Positions 22,514-32,367 are shown, numbered from the stretch's first letter. The stretch: DNA of 64,000 nucleotides from Colwellia sp. 20A7 (GCF_009832865.1 NZ_CP047130.1:2232001-2296000), one strand, 5' to 3'. A program made the numbers and translations. The notes: generated from the letters alone by a model not told the origin.

Positions 22514-24022
22514 GTGCAAGATTTAGTCAATACTATTAACGGTTATATTTGGAGTAGTGCTCTGATTTACCTGTGCCTAGGTGCAGGTTTGTTTTTTACT
22601 GTGTTAACACGTTTTGTCCAAGTTCGACAATTTTCAGAAATGTGGCGTTTGTTAATGTCAGGTAAAAGTTCAGAAAAGGGTATCTCCTCTTTTCAAGCTT
22701 TAGCCGTATCTTTATCTGGTCGCGTTGGTGCTGGTAACATAGCAGGTGTAGCTGCTGCGATAGGTTTTGGTGGGCCTGGTGCTGTTTTTTGGATGTGGGT
22801 TGTCGCGTTTTTTGGTGCTGCTACAGCTTATATCGAGTCAGCGAATGCACAAATCTATAAAGAAGAGCATGATGGTAAATATTATGGTGGTCCCGCTTAT
22901 TATATTGAAAAAGCGATGGGTCAAAAATGGTATGCATGGATCTTTGCTATAGCTACAATTCTTGCTACGGGTGTGTTGTTACCGACAGTACAATCTAATA
23001 CTATTGGTACAGCCATAGAACAAGTTTTTTCTAACAGTGGTAGTATTGCTACAGGTATTGGTGTTATTAGTTATGCCAAACTTTATACTGCGACCGGTAT
23101 AGTATTGCTACTTGGTTTTATCATTTTTGGTGGGATCAAACGAATCGCCAACTTCACACAAGTTGTTGTGCCATTTATGGCATTAGCCTATATTTTAATT
23201 TCATTAATTATCATTGCTTTAAATATCACTGAATTACCTAGAGCATTTATGATGATTATTAGTGATGCCTTTACGCCAATGGCTGGTTTTGGTGCTGCTA
23301 TAGGTTGGGGTGTTAAACGTGGTGTTTACTCTAATGAAGCAGGTCAAGGTACTGGCCCGCATGCTGCAGCCGCTGCTGAAGTTGAACATCCTGCCCAGCA
23401 AGGGTTAGTACAATCATTCTCAGTATATATCGATACGCTGTTTATTTGTTCTGCGACAGCATTTATGATTATTATTACCGGCGCTTATAATGTACACGGT
23501 GTAGGTGATGGATTTATCGTGCAGAATATCGGAAGTAATATTGCCGCGAATGGTCCTGAGTTTACGCAAATTGCGGTAGAAAGTGTTTTTACTGGTGTAG
23601 GTAAACCGTTTGTTGCTTTAGCATTATTTTTCTTCGCCTTTACTACAATATTGGCGTATTACTTTATTGCTGAAAATAATATTTATTACATCAAGCGAAC
23701 GTTTAAACTTCCTGGTGCGGTATTCATACTTAAAGCCGTCATTATGACCGCTACTTTCTATGGAACGGTAAAAGCCGCTAATGTTGCATGGGGGTTAGGC
23801 GATATTGGTGTAGGCCTAATGGCTTGGTTAAATATTGTTGGTATTATTATCATCTTCTTTATGTCTAAACCGGCGATAAAAGCGTTAAAAGACTATGAAG
23901 AACAGCAAAAAGCTAATGTTGATAAATATACTTTTGACCCGATAAAATTAGGGATCAAAAATGCAACATTCTGGGAAAACCGTATAGCCAAAGCTAAGAG
24001 TGACAAGATTAACGAGTATTAA
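22514..24022 (+). CDS. Alanine/glycine:cation symporter (AGCS family)
   Basis: The 502-residue integral membrane protein takes up alanine or glycine with Na+ or H+. Family motifs include LSGRVGAGNIAGVAAAIGFG near residue 70, GGPAYYIEKAMG near 125 and GWGVKRGVYSNEAGQGTGPH near 270, with about ten to eleven membrane helices. The start is GTG, with AGAGGAAG eight bases upstream. A strong terminator follows. Together with alanine dehydrogenase (11.8 kb) it suggests use of alanine as carbon and nitrogen source, although the two are not in one operon. Confidence 0.95.
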   Translation: MQDLVNTINGYIWSSALIYLCLGAGLFFTVLTRFVQVRQFSEMWRLLMSGKSSEKGISSFQALAVSLSGRVGAGNIAGVAAAIGFGGPGAVFWMWVVAFFGAATAYIESANAQIYKEEHDGKYYGGPAYYIEKAMGQKWYAWIFAIATILATGVLLPTVQSNTIGTAIEQVFSNSGSIATGIGVISYAKLYTATGIVLLLGFIIFGGIKRIANFTQVVVPFMALAYILISLIIIALNITELPRAFMMIISDAFTPMAGFGAAIGWGVKRGVYSNEAGQGTGPHAAAAAEVEHPAQQGLVQSFSVYIDTLFICSATAFMIIITGAYNVHGVGDGFIVQNIGSNIAANGPEFTQIAVESVFTGVGKPFVALALFFFAFTTILAYYFIAENNIYYIKRTFKLPGAVFILKAVIMTATFYGTVKAANVAWGLGDIGVGLMAWLNIVGIIIIFFMSKPAIKALKDYEEQQKANVDKYTFDPIKLGIKNATFWENRIAKAKSDKINEY

Positions 24023-24042
24023 CGCTATATCAATAGAAATAA

Positions 24043-24074
24043 TAAAAAAAACGTCTTTAAGGACGTTTTTTTTT
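24043..24074. terminator. Rho-independent terminator after the AGCS symporter
   Basis: AAAACGTC-TTTAAG-GACGTTTT forms an 8-bp stem followed by T9; an A tract on the other side would also serve the minus strand. Confidence 0.9.
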
Positions 24075-24128
24075 GCCTGAAAAAGGGTAGAATATTAGTA
24101 AGATAATGTGTAACAAAGGTTAACCAAA

Positions 24129-24455
24129 ATGGCAGTAATTAATTGCCCTAATTGCAAAAAAAAAATATCGGATAAAGCAAAAGAATGTAGCCACTGTGGA
24201 TTAGCATTACAAGCATTAGACAGTGATAAAATCGCTAGTTTAAATCGCGTCAATAGAATTAATAAAGCTCAAAGATTAATGAATTATTCTTTTGTCTCCA
24301 TGTTAATGTTTTGCGGCGGTTTTTTGTTTATGTTTTGGGATAATGTTGAGAAAGGTTCTTGGCAGCATACGTTAGCTATGATTTGTACCATTATTGGTTT
24401 TATTATGTATTTAGTTATTCGAGTAAAATTACTTCTCTTTAAACGAAAAAAATAA
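24129..24455 (+). CDS. Zinc-ribbon membrane protein
   Basis: The 108-residue protein opens with a zinc ribbon (CPNCKKKISDKAKECSHCG, residues 6-24) and ends with two membrane helices (about 55-72 and 82-100). The function is unknown; such small zinc-ribbon membrane proteins are common in Alteromonadales. It lies 12 bases upstream of the YeaC-like gene, so the two are probably co-transcribed. Confidence 0.75.
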   Translation: MAVINCPNCKKKISDKAKECSHCGLALQALDSDKIASLNRVNRINKAQRLMNYSFVSMLMFCGGFLFMFWDNVEKGSWQHTLAMICTIIGFIMYLVIRVKLLLFKRKK

Positions 24456-24467
24456 CCTGAGTCTCTT

Positions 24468-24806
24468 ATGAATTTACAAGATACAATTGAACATATGCCA
24501 GAGGCAATGTATTTACGTCTAAAATGCGCAGCTGAAACTGGCAAATGGCCAGAAGGTACTTTGGTAGACCAAGCACAACGCGATACAGCGTTACAATTAA
24601 TTATGGCCTATCAAGCGCGTCACTTAAATAGTGATGAAATGTTAACGATTGGCAGTGACGGTCAAATGGTACATAAAAATAAGCGTCAATTAAAAGAGCA
24701 GTTTTCTTCCGTTGCTAAAGAAGAAACTATTACGTCAAGTACTACCGTAAACCCAGAAAATGAAAATTCAACTAAGAGCGATATCGCTCATTTTACCAAC
24801 CTATAA
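24468..24806 (+). CDS. YeaC-like protein (DUF1315)
   Basis: The 112-residue cytoplasmic protein contains the DUF1315 core (HMPEAMYLRLKCAAETGKWP near residues 8-27, then QRDTALQLIMAYQARHL near 40-56), as in E. coli YeaC (90 residues). The C-terminal 35 residues are a Ser/Thr/Glu-rich tail. The function is unknown. Confidence 0.85.
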   Translation: MNLQDTIEHMPEAMYLRLKCAAETGKWPEGTLVDQAQRDTALQLIMAYQARHLNSDEMLTIGSDGQMVHKNKRQLKEQFSSVAKEETITSSTTVNPENENSTKSDIAHFTNL

Positions 24807-24881
24807 TAATCAAAAGTATATTTTCTAATTCATTTTCTTAGAAGTATTGCATGTTTATTTATCATCAAAATGTGATTTCCC

Positions 24882-27827
24882 ATGATTTTCAATCTGTTTA
24901 AAAGTAAAAACAACTGGCAACATAAAGATAGTAATGTTCGTATTGCCGCTATAAATGATGAATTAACTAATAATAGTGAGGATAAAACAGTACTATTATC
25001 ACTACTACATAACGATGATAGTGAGTTAGTCCGTCGTGCGGTATTATTAAAGCTAAATAGTTTTGATCATTATTTAACTGAGAGCTCAGTTAATAATAAT
25101 AACAGTGTACGAGATTTTGCTAAATCTCAAGTACAAGACATTCTCTCTGGTAAGCATAATATTGTTTTATCTCCTAAGCAAAAGCAGGATTTTCTATCAC
25201 AGATAATTGATTTAACAAAGACAAGCAAAGAACAAATCATTGACAGTGCTTTATTAAACCATTGGTTTGATCTTGAAAGTGAACCTAGTTTGGTTCTCAG
25301 CTTATTTGAAGTACTTGTGCAAAACAAAAATTCAGCCCAATTCTTATTGCAAACGTTCACTAAGAAACAATCTAACCAAATTCAGAAACATTTATTATCG
25401 CTTGAATATAACGAACTCAAAGATGCGTCATTATTAACAAAATTGAGTAAAAAAGCGGTTGATGATGAAGTCTCTCAAATAATAAATACCCGTTTAACAC
25501 AATTGATTGAAGAAAAAGAAAAACCGAAAAAATTGTTAAAACAAAAACAATTAGTGCTAGCGAAATTATTAGCACTTAAAGATCAATCAGATTATGCATA
25601 TTACCTAACAAATAAATCAGCTTTAGAAGGTGAGTGGCAGCAAGATCTTGCTGAGATATCTTGTTTGACAGAAGAAGATCAAGAAACACTATTAAATAAA
25701 TTTACTAAAATAACGGGACAACTTACCCAAATTTTTGCGCCGAAAGAAGAAGCGTATCAGCAAGCTAAAATTGCAGAAAAGTTACTTAATGAAAAAAATA
25801 CAGCAAAAGAAAGCTTTAATCTAATTATTGCAGAATTAAATAAAAAAATAACCACAGCTGTATTTGATGGAAGCTTAGAAGGAAATGATACAGGGAATGT
25901 TGTTGGCAATAATACTGAAGAAGAATTTTTAAGTACATTAAATAAACTTAACGATGATATCAATGCAAGTGTGCTCAATAAAAAAGAACAAAATGAGTTT
26001 TTACAAAAATGTTCGCAACTAAGAATACGATTAACGCAATTACCTGAAATTGCTCAATCAGTGAGTGAAGCGACTTACCTTATATCTAATATTTCACAGT
26101 TAGCTTTACCTGAATCGCTGAGTGAATTAAATGAACGTCAAGAAACATATAATGATTGGTTAAGTAATTATAAGTCTGTCAATAAAAAAGCGTGCGGTGT
26201 GTTACCACAGTCGATTACTGAAGCTTATAAAGAGATTACACAAAATTGGCAAAATGGTTTAAGACCTTTGCAACAAGAACAAAAAAAATTATTTGAGCAA
26301 ACGAAGAAAAAATTAATTGATCTAAAACGTTTATTAGTTGGCGGCAAATATAAAGTTTGTTTTGGTTTATTCAAAGGGGTTAATCAAGCCATTGTTTTAT
26401 TATCGATTCAACAACAGCTACAATTACAACGTGACCTTGAAATCGTCAGTAAAAAAATGGCTGAAATCAGTGATTGGGAACATTACATTGCAACGCCACG
26501 TAAACAAGAGTTATTAGTTGAAATTAATACTTTAGTGACAACACCATTAGACGATCCAAATGCACAGGCAAATAAAGTAAAGCAATACAGAAAAACGTGG
26601 AATTCATTAGGTCACGCAGATGAAGACGTAGATAAAGAATTGAATGAACAGTTTAACTTAGCGTGTGAACAAGCATTTGCCCCATGTCGTTTGTTTTATG
26701 CCGAGCAAGAAAAAATGCGCGAACTTCATTTAGTCACACGTAATGAAATTTTAGTACAAGCGCAAACCTTAGCAGAAATGATACAACCTGAAAATACTGA
26801 TAGTGCCGCAGTAGACTTTAAAGCACTTGATGGTAAATTAAATAAATTACAACAACGCTGGCAGCAAGCAGGTGAGGTTGATAGAGAACAATATCAAAAA
26901 TTATTTAAACAATTTAAAAATATCATTCCGCCTATTAAAAATGCAATTAAAGGTTTTCATGATGCTAACGGTGTTAAAAAGCATGCATTAATTGTTGAAG
27001 CTGAACAGCAACTTGCTAATGAAGATACTTATCAAGCAATCGAAAATGTTAAGAAACTACAATCGCAATGGCGTGATATTAGTTTTGCCGGTGCTCATCA
27101 AGAGTCTAAACTTTGGCAAAAATTTAGAGCGATTAACGATCAAGTTTTCGCAAAACGAGATCAAGCTAAGTCCGAACAAAAATCAGAATTAGCTCAGTTG
27201 GCCGAAACATTTAGTCAAACACTTAGTAATATTAAAGTAAGTGTTAACAACATAGCAGATGCTAGTACAGATAAAAGTATAGAAAAAAATAATATTCTTA
27301 GTGCCAAAAAACAAGCTGAAGAATTATTATCACAAGTGATTGCTAACAAGCCTGTTATTAAATCAGTTGCTAGTGATATTGAATTGTTTATAAAACAACT
27401 CAATAAAAAAATCGTACAAATAACCGTTGATGAAGAAAAGAAAAGTTGGGAAGGTTTATTTAATATTCTTGAGCGAATGGCGCAGTCTGACATTATTGCT
27501 GAAGAAAATATTGTAAGTTTAAATGAATATCAAAACCTAACGAGTTTTTGGCAAAAACGATTATCAGATCTTTGCTCAATAACCACTCAGGCTAATTCAA
27601 GCGAACGTGAAGATAAAACACTAGAACTTGAAATCTTGGCTCAAGTAGAATCACCAAAAGAGTTAGCGTCACAACGAATGATGGTACAAGTAAAGTTAAT
27701 GCAAGAACAAATGCAATCATCAGGTATTATTGATTTAAATAAACGTTTAATTGATTGGTTAGCATTAGGAAAATTAAATGCGTCAGATGTTGAATTATTG
27801 ATTCGATTAAAGAAAGTATTTGTTTAA
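24882..27827 (+). CDS. Large DUF349-repeat protein
   Basis: The 981-residue, highly charged, mostly helical cytoplasmic protein begins with HEAT-like helices (residues 1-90, including AINDELTNNSEDKTVLLSLLH). Several DUF349 repeats follow, recognisable by the spaced pattern of W and LGHADE-type turns, for example KTWNSLGHADEDVDKELN near 570, QQRWQQAGEVDREQYQKLF near 655 and QSQWRDISFAGAHQESKLW near 728. Long coiled-coil stretches lie between. The family is widespread in gammaproteobacteria but has no firm function. There is no neighbour on the same strand close enough to form an operon downstream. Confidence 0.85.
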   Translation: MIFNLFKSKNNWQHKDSNVRIAAINDELTNNSEDKTVLLSLLHNDDSELVRRAVLLKLNSFDHYLTESSVNNNNSVRDFAKSQVQDILSGKHNIVLSPKQKQDFLSQIIDLTKTSKEQIIDSALLNHWFDLESEPSLVLSLFEVLVQNKNSAQFLLQTFTKKQSNQIQKHLLSLEYNELKDASLLTKLSKKAVDDEVSQIINTRLTQLIEEKEKPKKLLKQKQLVLAKLLALKDQSDYAYYLTNKSALEGEWQQDLAEISCLTEEDQETLLNKFTKITGQLTQIFAPKEEAYQQAKIAEKLLNEKNTAKESFNLIIAELNKKITTAVFDGSLEGNDTGNVVGNNTEEEFLSTLNKLNDDINASVLNKKEQNEFLQKCSQLRIRLTQLPEIAQSVSEATYLISNISQLALPESLSELNERQETYNDWLSNYKSVNKKACGVLPQSITEAYKEITQNWQNGLRPLQQEQKKLFEQTKKKLIDLKRLLVGGKYKVCFGLFKGVNQAIVLLSIQQQLQLQRDLEIVSKKMAEISDWEHYIATPRKQELLVEINTLVTTPLDDPNAQANKVKQYRKTWNSLGHADEDVDKELNEQFNLACEQAFAPCRLFYAEQEKMRELHLVTRNEILVQAQTLAEMIQPENTDSAAVDFKALDGKLNKLQQRWQQAGEVDREQYQKLFKQFKNIIPPIKNAIKGFHDANGVKKHALIVEAEQQLANEDTYQAIENVKKLQSQWRDISFAGAHQESKLWQKFRAINDQVFAKRDQAKSEQKSELAQLAETFSQTLSNIKVSVNNIADASTDKSIEKNNILSAKKQAEELLSQVIANKPVIKSVASDIELFIKQLNKKIVQITVDEEKKSWEGLFNILERMAQSDIIAEENIVSLNEYQNLTSFWQKRLSDLCSITTQANSSEREDKTLELEILAQVESPKELASQRMMVQVKLMQEQMQSSGIIDLNKRLIDWLALGKLNASDVELLIRLKKVFV

Positions 27828-27866
27828 TAATAACCTAAATAAGCATGGCTGCTCTTTTAAAACTGA

Positions 27867-27897
27867 TAATGCTGTTCACCGATAGTGAACGGCATTA
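27867..27897. terminator. Stem-loop downstream of the DUF349 gene
   Basis: A 13-bp stem with one G-T pair (TAATGCTGTTCAC / GTGAACGGCATTA) has a 5-base loop. It lies 40 bases after the stop. No T tract follows, so it may be an RNA-stabilising hairpin rather than a classical terminator. Confidence 0.5.
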
Positions 27898-28021
27898 CTA
27901 ATTAAAAGCCTTTATATTGTTTTATTTAAATGAATTGTTTTTTAATCAACAACATAACTAATTCCATTTTGAGTTCTTTCTACCCATACTTATATTCGGA
28001 ATAGTAGATAATAAGTATAAT

Positions 28022-28250
28022 TTAACTTCCTAAAATTATAGAAATCAAAATTAATCCTATACCTACTAGCCACATAAAAAATGGAATTTTAGCTTCCTGC
28101 CAATATATGTATAAGAATATAATTGCAATCGGCGGGAAAAATAAGCAGCCCAACCCCCACAAGATACTTTGTATAAACGCTGTAGCTACAAATATAATGA
28201 CACCTGCAAGCGTAACCTATATTTACCAAATATAATAAAATATCCAACAT
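28022..28250 (-). pseudogene. Small membrane protein broken by a one-base frameshift
   Basis: An ATG at 28250 with a good AAGGA Shine-Dalgarno starts MLDILLYLVNIG. One extra base then shifts the frame (about 28216-28220), and the rest continues in the next frame as VTLAGVIIFVATAFIQSI, LWGLGCLFFPPIAIIFLYIY, WQEAKIPFFMWLVGIG and LILISIILGS, stop at 28022. The total of 229 bases is 76 codons plus one. The conceptual 75-residue protein has two membrane helices around LWGLGCLFFPP, a pattern I recognise from small uncharacterised bacterial membrane proteins (E-[SA]-xLWGLG-type). An in-frame TAG just upstream of the second part rules out independent translation. The rest of the 27828-28429 gap shows nothing. 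Confidence 0.7.
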
Positions 28251-28429
28251 AGTGTTCCTTGTTATTTCAGTTAATCATCCTTTTTAACCTTGCTATGGTT
28301 ATGAAAAAATACTTATGCTCTTTTCATCATACATGTACTAATTTCACAAATACAAATTCAAAATTTTTATATAATAATTGTTTTTTGCTTGCTGTTTATT
28401 TATCTAAATATAAAAAACTTGGTAGGGGG

Positions 28430-29452
28430 CTAACTTGTTAATTCGCCTCGTAAATTCACTTCCATCAAACGACACGTTTCCGCATAACTTAAATTTTGAC
28501 TAAGCAAATAATGAAGCTTGGTTAATGTTGCTTCTAATGTCATATCATGGCCACTAATAACACCTGCTTGATTCAGGGCATTGCCTGTTGCATAGCCTGA
28601 CATATTAACCATACCTTTAATGCATTGACTACAATTAATCACCACAATTTCTTGCTCTTTCGCTTTAGTTAAACAAGCGAGCAGGGCGGGATCTTGTGGC
28701 GCATTGCCAACGCCATAACTTCTGATTATTAGAGCTTTTACTGGTTGCCTAATAACATTCTCTATAACATCGCTACTAATGCCTGGGTACAAATGCACAA
28801 CACCAATGGGTTGAGGTGTAATATCTCGAACAATTACGGGAGGTGCATATACACATTGATCTGAAATTTTACCCGCGATCACGTTAATATTAATACCCGC
28901 TTCAATTAATGGCGGCATATTCGGTGAATCAAAGGCATTAAAACCATCGGCATAAGCTTTTATTGAGCGGTTGCCGCGGTAAAGCTTATTATTAAAAAAT
29001 AAACCCACTTCATTAATAGGGTAATTAGCTGCTATATACAGGGAGTTTAGTACATTAACCTGGCCATCAGAACGCAATTGACTAAGCGGTATTTGAGAGC
29101 CGGTGACAATAATGGGTTTGTTTAAATTTTCAAACATAAATGACAAGGCTGAACTAGTGTAAGCCATAGTATCCGTGCCATGTAATACAACAAAGCCATC
29201 ATAATCATCATAATGTTTTTTTATATCATCAGCGATACGTTGCCAATCACTTGGTGTCATATTGGATGAATCAATTAACGGATGATATTCGTTAATGGTA
29301 AACTCTGGCATTTCTTCGCGGTAAAACTCAGGTAATGCATTAATAGAGTCTGTTAAGTGACCTTTAACAGGAATATATCCTTGATCACTTTTTTTCATTC
29401 CAATTGTGCCGCCAGTGTAGGCAACGTAAATGTTTTTCTTTTTAAGCATCAT
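28430..29452 (-). CDS. ansA: Type I (cytoplasmic) L-asparaginase
   Basis: The 340-residue enzyme hydrolyses asparagine to aspartate and ammonia. The two threonine motifs are present: VAYTGGTIGMKK near residue 10-21 and VVLHGTDTMAYTSSALSF near 88-105. There is no signal peptide, so it is the cytoplasmic AnsA type (338 residues in E. coli). The ATG overlaps the sppA stop by one base (TAATG), the usual sppA-ansA pairing. Because sppA upstream is interrupted, transcription still reaches ansA but translation coupling only comes from the sppA 3' part. Confidence 0.95.
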   Translation of the reverse strand: MMLKKKNIYVAYTGGTIGMKKSDQGYIPVKGHLTDSINALPEFYREEMPEFTINEYHPLIDSSNMTPSDWQRIADDIKKHYDDYDGFVVLHGTDTMAYTSSALSFMFENLNKPIIVTGSQIPLSQLRSDGQVNVLNSLYIAANYPINEVGLFFNNKLYRGNRSIKAYADGFNAFDSPNMPPLIEAGININVIAGKISDQCVYAPPVIVRDITPQPIGVVHLYPGISSDVIENVIRQPVKALIIRSYGVGNAPQDPALLACLTKAKEQEIVVINCSQCIKGMVNMSGYATGNALNQAGVISGHDMTLEATLTKLHYLLSQNLSYAETCRLMEVNLRGELTS

Positions 29453-31359
29453 TATTGAACGTTACACGCTAAACATAAAGTATACATACCTTGTGGATCA
29501 TTAAATTGATTCATCTTGGTTATTTCATTTTGCATTTGTTCAATAAATTGTGTCATTGGTTTTGCATTAACACTTTGTGGAGCGGATAAGTCGCTATCAA
29601 GCGGTAATAAAGTGTCGGCAAACATAAATGATTGCGCTTCACCCATCATTTTTTGAAGAAACTTATCACGTTCAGATACTTCTTTTTCAATTAATAACGT
29701 ATCGTATTGTTCAATATTTGCTAAGTTAGCAGCAGCAATAATGGCATCGTTTAAATTACCTAATTCATCAACTAAGCCTAATTCTTTCGCTTTTGCACCT
29801 GACCAAACACGACCTTGAGCAATAGAATCTACTTGCGCTAATGTCATGTCTCTATTTTCTGCTACTAAGGTAATAAAGTCTTGGTAACCTTTATTGATAG
29901 AAAGTTGAAATAGCTGTGCCATACCTTCAGTTAATGGTCGAGTTGGACCAAAGCCCGCGATATCTGTTGTTCCGACACCATCAGTATAAACACCTATCTT
30001 ACTGAGTGAGTCTTCAAAGGTCATCATCATACCAAAAATACCGATAGAGCCAGTAATAGTAGCGGGAGAAGCATAAATTTTATTTGCAGGAGCTGATATC
30101 CAGTAACCACCTGAAGCGGCATAAGTACCCATTGAAGCAACAACAGGCTTACCAGCAAGTTTTAATAATTCGACTTCTTGACGAATTATTTCAGAAGCAA
30201 AAGCACTACCGCCAGGGCTATCAACACGCAGTACAACGGCTTTAACATTGTCATTTTCTCGTGCTTTACGTAATAAGGCTGCTGTTGAATCACCACCAAT
30301 AGTACCTGGTTTTTGTACGCCATTTAAAATAGTACCTTTAGCGACGATTACAGCAACTTTATCTAATTGGGAAAGCGTGGTACTTTGATCAAACGTTTTA
30401 TTAAGGTTGATAATAGATAAGTAATCTTTAAAGCCAATATGACTATAGCTATCACCTTTTTTATTTTTACCAACAAGCTCAATTAATGCATCACGCATTT
30501 GAGTACGGGTTTTCAATTGATCAACCCAGTGATTGTTCAGGGCATAATCAGCAAAACTGCCGTTGGCTTGGTCTATTTTTTTGACTAAATCTTCAATATT
30601 TTCATCAAAGTTTTCAATATCAAAGTCTCTTTGTTGTGCAACATCACTTTTATATTGAGTCCATAAATCATTAAGCCAAAGTTCATTTGCTTCTTTTGCC
30701 GCGTCAGACATGTCGTCACGTAAAAAAGGCTCTACTGCTGATTTAAAAGTTCCAACACGAAAAATATGTTGGTTTATTGATAGCTTTTCTAACGCTGATT
30801 TAAAATACATGCCATATCTACCGTAACCTTCAAGTAACATATAGCCTTCGGTATTTAACCAAATATCATCAGCATAACTGGCAAGGTAATATTGATCTTG
30901 TGTATATTGATCACCTAGCGCAATAACTTTTTTACCTGAGCTTTTAAAGTCAACTAGTGCAGCACCAACATCTTGTAGTTTTGCTAAACCGGCTGAGCCA
31001 AGTCCTTGTAACTGTAATACTTATATTTGCACCCGATCATCATTTTTAGCTTTGGTGATAACCTCGAGTAAATCTGAAAGTAAAACTTCAGGATTACCTT
31101 CTTTTTCGCCTAGAGCTTCGACTAATAGAGTATCTAAAGGATTAACCTCTTTTTTTTGTTCTACTAAATCACCGGTCAAATTCAATACAAGCGCGGTATT
31201 ATTCGGTACAGTGACACTCTTAGAGTCTGTGTTTAACATGGCTATTAGGCCGATAAAAAATACAATAAAAATAATATTAAGGACTACTGAGCGGGTAATC
31301 GTGAATACTCGCCAGAGGCTAGTGAAAATGGTTTTAAAAAAGTTAACTAAAGCGTTCAT
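29452..31359 (-). pseudogene. sppA: Signal peptide peptidase SppA (protease IV) interrupted by an in-frame TAA
   Basis: One continuous frame of 635 codons encodes SppA, except for a TAA at 31021-31023 (codon 113). Upstream are the membrane anchor (residues 24-42) and the start of the first S49 domain, ending DDRVQI. Directly downstream and in the same frame comes VLQLQGLGSAGLAKLQDVGA, continuing to the catalytic Lys in VGTFKSAVEPFLRDDMS and the catalytic Ser in GTYAASGGYWISAP. The stop replaces a position that is hydrophobic in E. coli SppA, so a TTA (Leu) to TAA change is the simplest origin. A restart at the ATG at 30840 would give 462 residues with both catalytic residues but without the membrane anchor. 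Length otherwise matches E. coli (618). Confidence 0.88.
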
Positions 31360-31598
31360 AAAAAATTATTCAAATAAAATTTAATAGGTAGCTATATATT
31401 ACCTTAATCAAATAGCAAATAGACGATTAAGTGATAAATATATTAATATTTAACATGTACTTGATCTTGTTTAGACATATGAAGTGCTATGTATACAACG
31501 CTTGAATATATTTTATGGTTAATAAAATTAACGTTTGTCAGGGATATTCGAAAGAGGGGAGTGAATAAGACTTAACTCTGTTAGTAATTGTTTAGCGT
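31360..31598. other. Intergenic region upstream of sppA
   Basis: AT-rich DNA that must hold the sppA promoter (minus strand). I see no repeat, hairpin or reading frame that I can support. Confidence 0.5.
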
Positions 31599-31751
31599 TT
31601 AGTTACGTAAATGACGTCTTGAACGATAGTGGTACATGAAAAAAGTATAAGTACATAAAGGAACTATAATCGCGGCGGCAAAACTAAAAAATAAACAAGT
31701 AATAGCTTTCGTAAATATTTTTTTAATCGTTATTAATAACATAAATTCCAT
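31599..31751 (-). CDS. Possible 50-residue membrane protein
   Basis: A short open frame encodes a product with one hydrophobic helix (ITCLFFSFAAAIIVPLCTY, residues about 17-35) and a basic tail (HYRSRRHLRN). Two ATGs are possible, 31751 and 31742; GGAA precedes the second. The positive-inside pattern looks protein-like, but there is no family I recognise and the Shine-Dalgarno is weak. It lies between sppA and the lipoprotein terminator on the same strand. Confidence 0.35.
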   Translation of the reverse strand: MEFMLLITIKKIFTKAITCLFFSFAAAIIVPLCTYTFFMYHYRSRRHLRN

Positions 31752-31812
31752 TCTTATTTTTACGATAAAATAGGGGGCTTGGATAAATCATGCGCTGATG
31801 TAGTCATTTAGT

Positions 31813-31841
31813 AAAAAAGGCTAGTTATTACACTAGCCTTT
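31813..31841 (-). terminator. Rho-independent terminator of the small lipoprotein gene
   Basis: AAAGGCTAG / CTAGCCTTT (9 bp, 8-base loop) is followed on the minus strand by a T tract. It lies about 100 bases after the lipoprotein stop. Confidence 0.85.
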
Positions 31842-31937
31842 CTGAATCAGGCTATAATTTCTAAACCATATTCTTAAAGCTTTTAACTACGTCATTAGTA
31901 TTTCAGTAGTTATTAACTTTAATCTATAGTTACAAAA

Positions 31938-32186
31938 TTAACAGTCGGTATCTTCAGTATCCATTTTCTCTTTTGCGTCTTCACAAGCATCTTCGATAGC
32001 ATTACCTGTATCAGTGACTGCTTTTTGAATTTTGTCACCTGTATTCTTGGCAGCATCTTTGGTACTAGAAATCATATCATCAACTGTTTCGCCAGCTTCT
32101 TCTGCTTTATCATCGCTACAGGCAGCTAAACTTAGTACTGCTGCAAATGAGATCGCCATTATTGAAAGTCTTTTATTGTTATTCAT
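31938..32186 (-). CDS. Small lipoprotein, putative target of the sigma54 regulator
   Basis: The 82-residue protein has a lipoprotein signal peptide with lipobox LAAC (Cys at residue 23) followed by an acidic, helical, Lys/Asp/Glu-rich region (DDMISSTKDAAKNTGDKIQK) and ends in DTDC. Position +2 after the lipobox Cys is Ser, so outer-membrane sorting is expected. A strong AAGGAG precedes the ATG. A sigma54-type promoter and dyads lie upstream (32352-32464), with a small reading frame between. The composition resembles small stress-related lipoproteins and CsbD/LEA-like helices, but no function can be assigned. Confidence 0.82.
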   Translation of the reverse strand: MNNNKRLSIMAISFAAVLSLAACSDDKAEEAGETVDDMISSTKDAAKNTGDKIQKAVTDTGNAIEDACEDAKEKMDTEDTDC

Positions 32187-32251
32187 TTTGTACTCCTTAA
32201 AATTTTAAAATAATTAAACTTGGGAATTTTTATTTTGTAATGCCAATATTA

Positions 32252-32308
32252 TTAATCAGATAACAAGTAATACGACATAGATACAAAAGTTAATGCACAA
32301 TCTAACAT
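32252..32308 (-). CDS. Possible 18-residue leader peptide in the lipoprotein mRNA
   Basis: An AAGGAG Shine-Dalgarno seven bases before an ATG opens an 18-codon frame (MLDCALTFVSMSYYLLSD). It lies between the sigma54 promoter and the lipoprotein gene, 65 bases before its ATG. The ribosome-binding site is as good as that of the lipoprotein itself. The peptide is hydrophobic. Whether it is translated is unknown. Confidence 0.4.
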   Translation of the reverse strand: MLDCALTFVSMSYYLLSD

Positions 32309-32351
32309 ATTATAGTTCTCCTTAACTTAACGCTTAGAGATACCTAGACTA

Positions 32352-32367
32352 TGCTATTGTTGTGCCA
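32352..32367 (-). promoter_or_regulatory. Sigma54 (RpoN) promoter for the lipoprotein
   Basis: On the minus strand the sequence reads TGGCACAACAATAGCA. The -24 TGGCAC is perfect and the GC core of the -12 element falls exactly 12 bases after the GG. Transcription would start near 32341, giving a leader of about 155 bases that contains the 18-codon frame. Confidence 0.75.
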
